Origin: Anastrepha obliqua
Taxonomy: Eukaryota; Arthropoda; Insecta; Diptera; Tephritidae
Length of the DNA: 64,000 bases
NCBI RefSeq assembly: GCF_027943255.1
Contig: NC_072893.1
Coordinates: 89,349,784-89,413,783, forward strand
Direction: 5' to 3'
Part shown: one piece after another, positions 34,110 through 45,649 of the stretch
Layout of the letters: each line of letters begins with the position of its first letter
Position numbering within the stretch: position 1 is the first letter of the stretch
Notes under the pieces: generated by a model
The model's input: only the letters and a program-made list of their open reading frames with translations
Told to the model about the DNA's origin: nothing
Databases searched by the model: none
Translations under genes and position numbers: made by a program

Positions 34110-35274
34110 CTCAGATATAATATACTTGTGTCAGCGTTTTTTCCATTCCTCGAAGCAGTTGTGATATGCACTTTTTGTTATGTCCTTGAGCTCTCTCAAC
34201 GATTCGGTTTTTATCTCCTCAATCGTCGCAAAACGCCGTCCTTTCATGGGTCTCTTCAATCTTGGGAAAAGTAAAAAGTCGCAGGGTGTCAAATTTGGTG
34301 AATACGGTGGCTGAGACATGATAACGGTGATGTTTTTGGCCAAATAATCTCTCACAAGCAAAGATGAGTGAGTAGGTGCAAAAGCCATGCATTTTTTTCC
34401 ACAATTCCTGACGTTTTTTTCATATTACTTCACGCAAACGGCGCATAATTTTAAGGTAATTTATTCGTACGACCTCGTGGTACGAATTTCTGATGAACTA
34501 CGCCATACAGTGATCAAAATCTTGACACTTGATCTTACCTGGCGTGGTTTTTTTGGTCTTGGCTCTCCTGGACTCATCCATTGGGACGATTGGGCTTTGG
34601 TTTCGATGTCATAATCATATACCCATGATTCGTCACTAGTTATGACTCTTTTAAGCAAATCTGGATCATTGTTGATGTCATTGAACAATTCCTGAGCGAC
34701 GTTGTTTTTGGTCAAAATTCAGTAATTTTGGAACGAAATTCGCTGCCACACGCTTCATGCCCAACATATTCGAAAAGAGTGCATGACGTGAGCTAACCGA
34801 TATGCCGACATCCTCAGCAACTTCTCTAATTGTGATTCAGGCGATTCTCCATAACAATTTTCTTCACTTTCTTAACATTTTCATAGGTTGTTGATGTGCT
34901 GGGGCGTCCAGAGTGAGCATCGTGATTCACATCTTCTCGACCTTCTGTGAAAAGCTTATCCCACTTGTAAACATTTTCTTGACTCAGAGTACTCTCACCG
35001 TATGCCACTATCAACATTTCAAGTGCTTTTGAGCACTTTATTCCATTTTTTACACCAAAATTGATGCAACTTCTTTGACCTATTTCTTTCAATAGCAGAA
35101 AATCACCGAACACGCAACGCAGTTGCCTTATTGATGCCACCCGCAAACAAACTAAACATGCTATATTGCTAAAACCGTGAACATATTTATCTTCGAATAA
35201 TAAAATAATCGAAAGTCGAATGTACGTAGCCTGCGAAATTTGAAAATTCATCGTATTTGAGCACACCTCATAAT
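34110..35274 (-). mobile_element. Mariner (DD34D type), family M2, nearly full-length but broken
   Basis: From the right, the end GAGCACACCTCAT (35262-35274) matches the M2 terminal repeat. The protein on the minus strand includes RSCINFGVKNGIKCSKALEM, SQENVYKWDKLFTEGREDV, RPSTSTTYENVKKVKKIV, then a frameshifted piece with DPDLLKRVITSDESWVYDYD (first aspartate) and KAQSSQWMSPGEPRPKK. The last frame has THSSLLVRDYLAKNITVIMS, QPPYSPNLTPCDFLLFPRLK (third aspartate) and RPMKGRRFATIEEIKTES. The second-aspartate motif (HHDNAPAH in relatives) is eroded to APTH. The left terminal repeat is not recognisable. Confidence 0.88.
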
Positions 35275-36790
35275 TGTTATGCGAGACATAAAATGCTACT
35301 GCATAACGAAATCTGCGCCTAAAAATATGTGTCAGCAGTTGTAGATTTCCGGTCATAGCTCTTATCAATTTTAATAACAAATTGACATGCAACAGATATA
35401 TATATTGCATATATGTATATGTGGGTATGTATGTATAAGTACATATATGCAGCAGTTATACAAGCATATTATCTTAGCAGAAAAAGGTGTATGCCCGGAG
35501 ATTAGAACCTATGCAAGGCGAATTGAGTATCTCAGGTGACGCCATTAAAAAACAGGAGAAATTACATGTTTGTGAAAATTCACTGAATGGCTTGGTACGA
35601 GTAATATTGTGATTTGTGAGATTTAAACTAATGAAACTAATGAAAACGAAGTGTCGTGTGTTAAATTATGAAAGCACAAATTAATATAAAGCCTCCAAAT
35701 TAAATTTGTTTACGTTTTTATGCGGAAGACGCCGTGGCAAGAAAGTGTGTGTGTGTGTGTGTGTGTGCGTATAATTTCTTGTGTTTGGTTATTCCATTGC
35801 TTTCACCTACTCGTCTTCTTCATAAACAAGTATCTAATTTTCCTTCCGTTTGCTTGTTTATTGATGGACTCTTACAACACGGCGAATTCGGAAGGCGCAA
35901 TCGTGTATTCCATCATTCTTGCAATCTATACACTTCCACATCAACCCATCCAACTACGACAGCCGCCCAATGCCAAGTAAAAACCAGCTGGGTATCCCAC
36001 GGATCGAGGTTTTTTTTTTGAAAAATTGTCGTTCCCTTATTGCGAAATTATCGTAAATGAAACTTTTTTACAGTTTTTTTGATGCAATTGGTTCCACATC
36101 TCTACTTTGTATAATAGCGAAATATTGACTATGGCAGTGAAAACAAATTAAAAATTATTTTATCGTTTGATTATTTTTGGTTTTTGGTACACCTCCGAGT
36201 GTATCTTTGCCACGAAAAGGCTACTCATAAAAAACGTTCTGCCACTCAGAGGATCGGTTGATTCCACTATTTGTGAAACCAAATACTCTACAAAAGATGC
36301 GCGCGCAATACACAGAACGGTTGAATCTTTTATCTAAGAAAGGGCCATATTGCCCCTCTTAGAAGAGCCAGCAATAATTTCTAAGTAACGCACAAGCCCC
36401 AAGAGTTATGTATGATTGCCCTTACCTTATGTGCAGCTTAAGGATTGGAAGGTCAAGAAGAAATTTCTCAATTACAAGCTTTTAAAAAGTCATTATACAT
36501 GGTATTTTAGTAATTTATTTTTTATTTTATTAGCTGATTTAAAACATGCAAATAACTAATTTTAAATTCAAACCCACTGCTTGCATTCAATTCATGTTTT
36601 ACTTTAATTAGAAATTATATTTTCTATCCGACTTTTTTTCACTTTCTCCATCCAAATCTCTATTCATTGTTTTGGTCTCTTAAGACCTTCCACTACAGTG
36701 ATTTTGACCTTCTTCACTTCTTGTTGTAGTTAGTTGTTTGGTTGTTGTTGTTGCTGTGTCTCTCATTAACAAAACGTACTCATGTTTCAG
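35275..36790. other. Stretch without a recognised gene, with SINE scraps
   Basis: Contains a (GT)n tract (separate entry) and two SINE fragments. One is a minus-oriented head at 35938-35972 (AACCCATCCAACTACGACAG). The other is a plus-oriented body at 36189-36256 (ACCTCCGAGTGTATCTTTGC, CTACTCATAAAAAACGTTCT). Nothing else is recognised. Confidence 0.45.
35744..35767. repeat. (GT)n microsatellite
   Basis: About 11-12 uninterrupted GT units. Confidence 0.9.
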
Positions 36791-36895
36791 CGCCGTGGCG
36801 TCCTCATGATGGCCGCAGAGGGCGTAGGTGGCTTTTGCACTGACTTTAGTTTTGCCCTTATGCCATTTGCCACAACCTCGAACAAATGCATGAAT
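36791..36895 (+). CDS. Candidate internal host exon (weak)
   Basis: A pyrimidine-rich run with CTCATTAAC (branch-site-like) and CATGTTTCAG precedes 105 nt of open frame ending AAT|GTAAGTAC, a strong donor. The exon would be exactly 35 codons in phase 0: RRGVLMMAAEGVGGFCTDFS then FALMPFATTSNKCMN. Local GC content is above the surroundings. The peptide is not recognised. The minus strand is also open across this interval (37018-36680), so coding strand and reality are both uncertain. Confidence 0.22.
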
Positions 36896-36899
36896 GTAA

Positions 36900-37439
36900 G
36901 TACATAGGTATGCATGCATGTACATGTTCATACACATACATATGTATATTATGCATTGGAGTATATGTATTACATGCCTACTTGCACATGTTTGTTTGCC
37001 TGCTAAAGTAGCAACCATTTAATTATGCGGTCATTTCAGTATTCTGTTTATCTTTATTATAATTAAGAAATATTCCAGGGGAATAAAATTTATGCTGAAT
37101 CACACACGTACATTTACACATACATATATACATATTTATCTAATTACGTACAACATGTATACGTTCATATACAGTGGTGGATATATAAATGGGTACAACC
37201 AGATTATAAAATTTGTGTGTATTTTCACTTTTTACATTAAAATATTTCAAATTATGCTCTGCTTACCAATTTTTTTTTTAAGTATTTTTGCAAAATAGTT
37301 GATTTTACGCAAATCTAAGCCAAACAGCAGTCGCCTGTAGAAAAACCTATTTCTGGAGGATTTACAACTAATGTTGAAAGTAGCTAATGACTTTCGAGTT
37401 ACTTAATAATAATTCTTAACACACAAGCCGACTCTTTAG
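36900..37439. other. Stretch without a recognised gene
   Basis: TATGTA/CATA simple repeats at 36900-36960 and 37110-37140. TACAGTGGTGGATATATAAA at 37171 looks like a Tc1-type terminus, but no inverted partner was found. Confidence 0.4.
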
Positions 37440-38022
37440 CGTGGACTACGTGGGTGGAGGTGTATCTTCCGAATATCTGGGGATATCCCTCAGTTTTCTG
37501 CTTCTCGACTACTGCAGTGTTTTTCAAGCTGAACTAATAGCAATAATTAAGCTCATTACCTTCTGCAGCCACCAAAGCCCAGGTAAGCAAATGGGTTACT
37601 ACAACCCACAAGCGAGCTTGGTAGGCTGAGAGAGGCTGCAGATGGATGGCAGAGAGGCTGCAGGATGTTACCTGTCATGTCCGACCGACTGTCGCAAATC
37701 CTCCTCTCATTAAGAATTGACTGCAGACAGCTGGTTGGACTGATGATGGGCCACTTTCTATGGGCGAAGCACATGGAAAAGGTAGGCATCTCAGATAGTG
37801 TACTCTGCCCAGCTGACCAGCGGGCCACTGCCTGTGCGTCTGCCCAGCCTTCGCTCAAATCAGGTTTGAAGTCTTTGGCAATGATGTGCTAAGAATCCAC
37901 CACCTTGGCTCCTTGGCACCACAAGATCTAAACAAATTTCTGCGGAGGTCGGGCAGATTTAAAGAAAATTAAAAGGGGACTCGAGTGGAGTACAACGGCC
38001 CTAATTGTGTTGTCCCGAAAAA
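37440..38022 (+). pseudogene. Non-LTR retrotransposon RNase H and C-terminal region (R1/I-like)
   Basis: VGGGVSSEYLGISLSFLLL then DYCSVFQAELIAI is the first half of a LINE-type RNase H domain. After a deletion come SDRLSQILLSLRIDCRQLVG, LMMGHFLWAKHMEKVGISDS, LCP and, in another frame, HCLCVCPAFAQIRFEVFGND, VLRIHHLGSLAPQDLNKFLR. The C..C...H..C cysteine/histidine tail after RNase H is typical of these elements. At least two frameshifts. The reverse transcriptase is not included. Confidence 0.75.
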
Positions 38023-38039
38023 AAATAATAAAAAATAAA

Positions 38040-38731
38040 AGCTCGTTACACTGATAGCGTTGCAATGTGGTACCGGGAGATGATATCTGCATTTTCACTT
38101 ATAGCAGAATGCGGTAAAAACCTCACAAAGCAATCAACCTCTAAGGTAGCCATGAAAAGCCTCACATCTCTTAACGAGATGACTGAATAATTTCACTCAA
38201 AGGTAAATGGGTTCCTGCCCATTGCAACATTGAGAGGAACTGCAGGGCCAATGACCTAGAGAGACTTGGCACCAAGTTGACTGATACACAGACTCGTAAG
38301 CTACTTATTTTCGAGGAAATGGTAAGAGCAGCGAATGTCTGATGGCGTAATGAACCCACCGACAACTGAGGCCGGCTCTCAAATCTAAACGCACAGAATC
38401 TCTGCTAGGTTAAAAGAAGCATAGTCTGATCACACTAATAACGGACAGATACGCCCAGAGGTCTGCAAAAGTTGTCTAAATGAGGAAGAGAAAGACACGA
38501 TCTCGCATCTTCTGTGCCACTGTTCTGCTCTATCTTGAGGTAGATTCATCAATTTTGGTATACAATTTTTAATGAGTTAGAAGGCTTCAATATTGTCGAA
38601 ATCAGAGATCTTCTAAAATTTTTAAAAAGGCCATACTAGTTGAGCTATGAGCCCCATAGTGGGCGATCGCTACAACCTAACATAACTTACGTAGACCAGT
38701 CAGATGTATTATTTGACGAGTGAGCCTCTTC
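38040..38731 (+). pseudogene. Non-LTR retrotransposon C-terminal region, related copy
   Basis: Broken plus-strand frames read SLIALQCGTGR-like, then NNFTQR, LKSKRTESLLG, ITDRYAQR and EEEKDTISHLLCHCSALS-like (sequence 38482-38535), then a FINFGIQFLMS/DILKFLKRP block and GRSLQP. This parallels the RNase H tail at 37660-37990 but is a separate copy. The 3' region runs into an (ATA)n tract, which may be its tail. Confidence 0.6.
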
Positions 38732-38755
38732 GTATAATAATAATAATAATAATAA
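38732..38755. repeat. (ATA)n microsatellite
   Basis: About seven TAA/ATA units; may be the 3' tail of the preceding LINE. Confidence 0.8.
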
Positions 38756-38761
38756 AAGACT

Positions 38762-39535
38762 GGTGCAAGCATCCAGAAACTTCGAGTCATGAAGTCTCAT
38801 CCAACTCATTAAGAGCGTTCTGGTTTTGTCCCAGCAAATGGATAGATCTACAGTTTGAAGCCACCTCGGAACAGCTGAAGGTGTTTTTATGCGAAGCTTT
38901 TTCTTGGCACGGACGCATTCGGAGAATAATTTCACTCGCTAATGGGTGACGACTGTTAAAAAACTTGTTAATAATTCAGTGACTGCAATGGTTATCGAAT
39001 CGCGTAGGTTATTTTTGCTAGACGCTAGACTTCGTTAGCCAAACAAGCTATTGAACTATCACTAGTCAAAAGCTTCTTGAAACTTAACGTTTCCTGGTTT
39101 TCACCCAGTGCTTTCTGAACTGTTGTGTACTTTCTGAACGTATGGATGAAACGATACGTTTGATGTCAAGAAATTCTGGTATCCATAATTTTAAGCTAGG
39201 CACTGAGATGTAATCGAAGAAAAATACTTTTATCAAAACCAAATACTAAGGAAAATTTTGCTTCGGAATTTTTTCCTCCTGCGAAAACCACCAGAAATGC
39301 CAAAGTCGATATAATACAAAACATATGCAATCCAATTGCTTTTTGATGTATGGCGACGTATTCACAATCCAACTGTTCGAGTGGAAAATATTATTAAAAA
39401 TAACTTTTAATCAAAAACTAAAATTTCAACGTAGCTCGGCCCACAATATTTAAATAAATTACAAATGAATGCATAGAAAATCCTATAGTGCAATTCAGCG
39501 ATGTAATAACTCTTGTGCTAATGTGAGAATACCAA
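38762..39535. other. Stretch without a recognised gene
   Basis: Overlapping open frames on both strands at 38687-38949 show no domain. The rest is AT-rich. Confidence 0.4.
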
Positions 39536-39537
39536 TT

Positions 39538-40057
39538 TTATGTCATGCAGACGATGCTGTTTTAATAGCTGAATCAGAAGACAGTCTCTAAAGACTACTG
39601 CACAAATTTTTTGCAACAGCAAAACAATTTAATATGGAGGTCTCAAGAGAAAAACCGAAAAGTTTGTTAGTCTCCAAGGTCTCAATTAGATGTAAACTTG
39701 AAATAGAGAGGACAATGATAGAGCAAGTTATGAAATTTAAATATATGGGAGTAGAGATATCGAGCAACCGCGATATTATTAAAGAGGTTCGAGAAAAATG
39801 TATGCAGGATGCACGTGTTTCGGGATGCTTCAGAGATGTGAACGATGCAATCCGAACCGAAACGAGAACAACCGACATCGTTAAGTTTACGAGAACAAGA
39901 CGTAGAGCTTGGAACGAGCGAGTGACAAGGGCTGGAAGCGGCAGAGTTATTAGAGTAATGAGAGATTCAATACCAACTTGAAGACGCAGGCCGGGCCGTC
40001 CACCGAAGCGATGGCGCGAAAGCTGGGTTTCAACTGCAACGGAAGTGCAACAATAAA
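39538..40057 (+). pseudogene. LINE reverse transcriptase palm to C-terminus, with central deletion
   Basis: HADDAVLIAESEDSL is the catalytic YADD box with Tyr changed to His. It is followed by FFATAKQFNMEVSREKPKSL, CKLEIERTMIEQVMKFKYMG and VEISSNRDIIKEVREKCMQD. After RTETRT the frame jumps to RRRAWNERVTRAGSGRVIRV and then RRRPGRPPKRWRESW in the last part. The segment normally holding the YG.E.W and FERK blocks is deleted in frame. This is a different LINE family from L1x. Confidence 0.8.
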
Positions 40058-40197
40058 ATTATTTTTTAATGTTCACAATGTTATGTGTACATATGTATTT
40101 ACGTAGATTCTTATGTGTCCTGCAGTCGCTCATAAAAATATCACTAGCAAAGTAAGGCCCTATTTAAAAATTTCCCGACCCATTTTTCCTAAGCCCC

Positions 40198-40500
40198 ATT
40201 TATGAGCTGCTCAGAGCCCGCTTAAAAGAAAAAGACTGGGAGGACAGAAAATTCACACGACACTGGGTGGAGAGTCCAACGCAGGGCAGACTAAACAGTT
40301 TATCCTCTTTTTTACAGTTTATCGTCCTGGTTACCATGCGAGACATTTATAATTTCAGCAAAATAGAATTAGTAGGGACAGGCATCTGCCCGTTTTGCGA
40401 ACTGGCTGATGAAACGCCTGTGCATATTCTCTGCAAATGTGCAAATCTCGCAAGACGAAGACTCGTGCCATACTGAAGTCTTTTCTTATTTATTATTTTT
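40198..40500 (+). pseudogene. Non-LTR retrotransposon C-terminal fragment with Cys/His tail
   Basis: The frame contains KEKDWEDRKFTRHWVESPTQ, then after a degenerate section GTGICPFCELADETPVHILC followed by KCANLARRRL. The C-x2-C...H-x3-C arrangement is the zinc-like tail after RNase H in R1/I-type LINEs. The expected TGH motif in the middle is gone. Confidence 0.65.
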
Positions 40501-42289
40501 TTATTCAGGAGCAGCCCAGAGACAATTAAAAAAACGCCCTACACTCCTCTTGTAAAGTGAAGCTACGTCTCTCAAAGTCTACGTCACAGTGGAAAGAATA
40601 CAGAATGTGGCGACACCCTGATCTCACTGAATTTAACAGAATCAGCTGATCTGTTGACGTCATAATTGAACTTATTGTTGCATTGTTATTAACGAACGAA
40701 TTTCCCTTATAACGTCGAATTTCCCTTAATGTCTCGTATTCCGCTATCTAGTAATACATTATTCTTGGATCTGCTTAGCCAATTATTTAGTCATTCCAAA
40801 TCAGCTAAACATATAGATATTCAGAAGCTACCAAAGAGATGAAACAGACAAACGCACAACTGGTGACTCTAGACCTTGATTTCTGTTTCGCTATTAACTT
40901 TTTCTCAGGTAATGCAATGGAGAGCAGCCAGCTGACGACTGTAGTTTACCTACCTTTGCTAGAAATACCCTACATAATCTAAAACCTTCATTTGATGTTA
41001 ATGGAGAGTTTCTGCCTTGAACCTTCTTCCAATTCTTCCGTCCAGCTTCAAGGAGCTTTAGATGTCACTCTTTTCAATGTGCACATTAATCAGCGCCATT
41101 AAGAGTGAAGTCGAAGTTTTAAAGAATTATTCAGTATCCGTAAGTCAAATATAAATCGAGCGACTAATTAGCTACTTTAGCCGCACTGCCTACAGGTACG
41201 TCAATTCAGCATAACGTTAAGCGCCATAGTAGAGATGATTGGAAATGGCCCACGTATTTCTATTGGGGCAGCTCTTAACACTCACTCCAGTTAGCCATCC
41301 TGGTTTTCTTTAGAGAATTTTCTAAAACAAGAAAGCAACTACTACAAGAAAGAAGCTACTTTAAGCGAAAGGCCATGGCAATTTACGCTTTATTATATTT
41401 TCAATAGTAGGCCTCCAAGGGAACTTTTTATCTGCGATGAAGCTCCATTACTTATCCTTGGTAGACATCAAAAGTGGAACACCGTTAATTGAATGGAGTT
41501 GAATATCGCTAGGTAGTAAATCCGCTAAGATTTTTTATATTTAGTAAAAGGAGAAAATTGATTACCTATGTAAGTGAGGCCACTTCAAAGCACAGCTTGC
41601 TAAGACGTATTTCATTGAGAGTGCTTCAATTAGTACAGTTAATCCTCTTAGCGCATGTTACAAGTATTTCCTCTTGAATAATGCACGTACCGAACTCTAG
41701 CATCTCCCATCTATTTATAATTAACCTCAGGCCGGACTTTTACATCTGTGTTCACAATTATAGCAGCGCGAATAATAGCAAAGTTTTTACTATTCATTTA
41801 TCTTTTAATTATTTTTTTCTTATTTTTATAGGCAAATAATTTGCACTCCAACGCAAATCATATAACTCAAAGTTTCAAACTTAATATAAAGTTAAAAAAA
41901 ATAGAAAAAATTGTCATCAAAATTTTTATAAAAACAAATTTGTGGGAAAAAATTATATGAATTTATATGGAACAAAATGCAAAACATCTTCAACATAAAA
42001 ATTTATCAAAACACAACGCGCGTTATGGGCAGTTTAAACGGGAACAATCTTATATCAAATTGAATCGGATATAGCCCATTTAAACGGCCTCATAAATCGC
42101 GTTCTTCCATTTACTATTTTTTTTTTTTTTATTTGGAGAAAAACACGGCCTACAAAAAAAAAGAAACAAAAAAAATTTTCACTTTGTTATATTATTCAAT
42201 AAGTTATAAAAGTGCAACCATTGAACTTTTAGAAAGTTCTGATTAAAAATTTTTGATTATAAAAATAAAATAAAATATAGGTATGTACC
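40501..42289. other. Stretch without a recognised gene
   Basis: No domain, terminal repeat or exon structure seen. Highly AT-rich from 41760 onward. Confidence 0.4.
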
Positions 42290-43890
42290 ACTTTTATCAA
42301 AAAGTTCCCAGAACAATCATTGGTGACGTTCTACGTGATTTGACTACAGTTTTATTCAATTCAAAGTAAAAAATGTGTGAAAATAATACAAAATTAAGAA
42401 TTGATTTACTTTTGCTCGATATGACCTCCTTTTCCCTGGACTATGGCCTTGAGACGGTCCAGAAACGAATCGCAAGTTGCCCGAATGTGACTTGCAGATA
42501 TTTAGGCCCACTCGCGGACAATGGCATTATTCAATGAATTTTTAATTCGGTCCTTACTCTCCAAAATTGCCCAAAGAATAATCCATCGGATTTGGCACTG
42601 GTGAATTTGAGAGCTATTGTGTGGACGTTATGAAGCTCGGACCGTTGTTTTTTAGCCACTCTTGGTTCATTCGAGCTTTGTGAGACGGTGTCGAGTCCTG
42701 TTGAAACATCCATGGTCTGCCACCGAAATGTTTGTCTATCCACGGCTTCAAAACAACCTCCAAAATACTTTCCCGATAATATTTCGCATTTATCTTGACG
42801 CCCATCTGCGGTTACAGCGGTTCAAACCATTACCTGTGGCGGGTGCAAATAAACCCTATCCATTACTGATTTTTTTTTTCGCATTTACTCTCGACAAAAT
42901 GCTTCCGCGCGCTTGTAAACAACACTCTGGACTGTCATTTAGCCAACTAACAGACAGCTGATGCCAGGGCAATCTTAGAAACGTTGGTTGACTGTTTTGG
43001 TAATGAAACTCTAAAGAAAACAGCCAGAAATTGACACCATCGAGGATGGCGAATGTAGTCACAAGCCGTCGACATCGAAAACTGATGAAAACATCAATAA
43101 AGTAAAAGAAAATTTCATCAATAAACGGAAATTAACTATCAGAGAGCTGGCACAGGAATTGAACATTGCTTATGGATCCGTTTAGGACATTGTAATTAAT
43201 GATTTGGGTTTGCGCCGTGTCGCTGCAAAGTTGGTCCTGAATTTGGAACTGGATGTCAAGTAAAAAAAGAACCGCGTTAATATCGCTAAAAATTTGTTTT
43301 CCAAAACTGAATATGACCAGCGTTTACCAAACGCATCATTACTGGAGACGAGACCAGGGTTTATGACACGCAATCCAAGCATCAAGCGAATGAATGGAGA
43401 GCTCCGAATAAACCAAGACAATCTACGAATTTTCGCCAGAAGGTCAGACAGTTAAAAAGGACTAATATTTGGGCATAATGAATCGTTTACGTAAAGCAAT
43501 TCGCCAAAGAAGAAGAAGGATTTGTGGGAAAACAACTCGAGGATTTCGCACCATGTAACGCACCGTCACACTGTGCCATCATTGTCCGTGAATTTTTAAC
43601 TAAAAGCGAACGAATACCATTGAACAGCCATCGAATTCACTTGATATGGCTACCAACGATTTTTTCTGTTTGATCGAGCCAAAAAAACGGCGTCGCATTT
43701 TAACAGCCCAAAGAAGGTAAATCGGAGGAAAGGAGAAAAATCTAAGACGGCTCTCACAGCTATACCGAAAATAGAGTTGCAGAAATGTTTCGAAAGTTGG
43801 GTTAAACGCTAAGTGCGTTGCAGTTAATATAGAGTACTATGAATGCGATAATATCACTTTTGATGAATAAATTTGCATTTTGTAAGCTTA
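42290..43890 (+). mobile_element. Mariner (DD34D type), family M6, interrupted copy
   Basis: The left end ATCAAAAAGTTCCC and TGACGTTCTACGTG match the M6 copy at 19590. After the intervening block (42370-42955) the coding strand resumes: LETLVDCFGNETLKKTA, IEDGE, KPSTSKTDENINKVKENF, RKLTIRELAQELNIAYGSV, NDLGLRRVAAKLVL. There follow fragments of the second-half blocks, FLFDRAKK near 43665 and ALTAIPKIELQKCFESWVKR near 43750. The catalytic core is broken by deletions and stops. Confidence 0.75.
42395..42855 (-). pseudogene. DD37D (maT-like) transposase fragment within mariner M6
   Basis: The minus strand reads MGVKINAKYYRESILEVVLK, PWIDKHFGGRPWMFQQDSTP and SHKARMNQEWLKNNGPSFIT (second aspartate in QQD), then a frameshifted end equivalent to LESKDRIKNSLNNA. 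It is the same family as the complete-ended element at 61456. The terminal repeats are not visible. Its position between the two parts of M6 suggests that it inserted there. Confidence 0.75.
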
Positions 43891-43904
43891 AAAAAAATTT
43901 CTAA

Positions 43905-44395
43905 GTATAGGGTTTTTTTAATAAGAAGTGTTATTTTGATATTCAAAGAAAAATGCTATTTTTTAATCGGATGTTTATTTCATTATAAAGAGGAAGGTAT
44001 GCCGTTAATAATGGAAATTCATGAAATTTTCCATAACCGAATTGCAAAGTGGCTGCCCTATGTCCTCGATAGCCTCACGAATTCCATCTTTGAGGTCTTG
44101 AATCGACCCTGGGCTGTTGGCGTAGACCGTCTCTTTGACGGGGCCCCAAAGAAAAACGTCACAAGGAGTTAAATCACAAGATATCGGTGGCCAATTGTGA
44201 TCACCTCTTCGAGAGACAACACCGTCCGGAAACTTTTCCCATAAAAGATCAATGGTTTCGTTGCTTGTGTAGCACGTAGCGCCGTCTTGTTGAAAATAAA
44301 CGTTGCCTAGATCAATATCATCCAATTCCGGCCATAAAAATCGTTAATCATCTCTCGATAGCGCAATCCATTCACCTGTAACACCTGTTATTGGA
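43905..44395 (-). pseudogene. Tc1/mariner DD41D-type transposase C-terminal half, family M7
   Basis: The minus-strand frame contains DIDLGNVYFQQDGATCYTSN, ETIDLLWEKFPDGVVSRRGD, HNWPPISCDLTPCDVFLW and GPVKETVYANSPGSIQDLKD. Forty-one residues separate the D of QQDGA from the D of PCD, which is DD41D spacing. The left end ATAGGGTTTTTTTAATAAGA looks like a terminus. Coding stops being recognisable at the right after a VNGLRYREMIND-like block. The N-terminal half is absent. Confidence 0.8.
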
Positions 44396-45649
44396 AAACT
44401 CTTTATATTCTGGGAACTGTTTAATCAAGGTGGTATAGTAAAAAACGTCGCGCTGCTATTGTATTACTGTGATCCCAGGTGTATGTCCATCACTGTACAG
44501 TACTACATATGGTATACCATTTCATGAAAACCACATTGTGGTGGGAAGATAATTTTTCACTACCCGTTTAATTAAGTTAGAAATTCTTCTGGTTGCTTTA
44601 TTTGCCAAATTTTCCAATTTTTTCGGAAAACCAGAACAAACCTTGCCACACTTTAAATTTGGAAATTGGCTATACATATTAAATTTCAAGGCAAATGAAA
44701 AATTATTTTAGCATATTTAAGTAGAGTTTGCATTTCAGTTGTAGCCCATGGACGGTATAAACAAAAAGCAAATTTGGCAAAACTAAATTTCATTAAAACG
44801 GAAGGGCTTAATTTACTTACATACTTCAAAAGTTTTGCCAACTTTTCAATATCCATAATTGTACGTATACAGTATATACATATGTGTATACATTTACAGT
44901 AAAAATACAATACACAAATGTACAATACAGTACGGACGTGCAAAGAATACTTTGCATATTGCCTTTTAACCGATTCATGACCTTTGTCGGAATATTTTTT
45001 GTGAAACTTGTAGAAATGTTCGTTTCATTTCAATTGATTTCCAACCTATGACATAACAGCAGATAGACTTGATTTATAGGAAATCTTATATATGTTTTAT
45101 ATATATGTAATATGGAAGTTGGCCCAGATGTTATTAACTAGAGCGAAATTTTAATCCCGCGAGGTTTGACAAATAAATTCACCTTACTTTTTGCCCACAG
45201 ATAATTCATTAAGGAAAGATTTGAATTCATCCTTGGATAACGAAACATCAAAAGCTAAAGAGTTTCAAACTTGGTTAAATTCTCTCAAAGCTCTAAGTAC
45301 AAGCTTATAAAACTCGCGCTAAGAAGAACAGAACTTTACTCCGCAGATTTGTTTGAGAAATACGTATCAACTAAGAGAACCAGAAAGCCAATTATAATAT
45401 CATTAAAGATTTTTTGCTGATAGTGGTCACCCTCGGCAGGCCACAGTAATTTTCCCAGTGTGTTCAAGATGCACACCACTCATTGGTGGAAGAGGTCGGT
45501 CCAATCTCCAAGAAAGATACATAAAGGGGCTTTCAAAAGTGACGCCCAGATGTCAGTAGTGAATAATTCCCAAGCGGGCCCTTTTTTATGACGTCTCCTC
45601 ACATTTGGGAAGTGGGAAAATGTACAATTTTAACCATTATTGAAACTTT
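44396..45649. other. Stretch without a recognised gene
   Basis: Includes a short SINE-like body fragment at about 45417-45465 (AGTGGTCACCCTCGGCAGGC, CAGTGTGTT). No other feature. Confidence 0.4.

Noticed and set aside
38687..38949. Facing open frames next to the (ATA)n tract
   Set aside because: Both strands are open over the same bases and neither gives a recognisable protein; possibly LINE 3' sequence.
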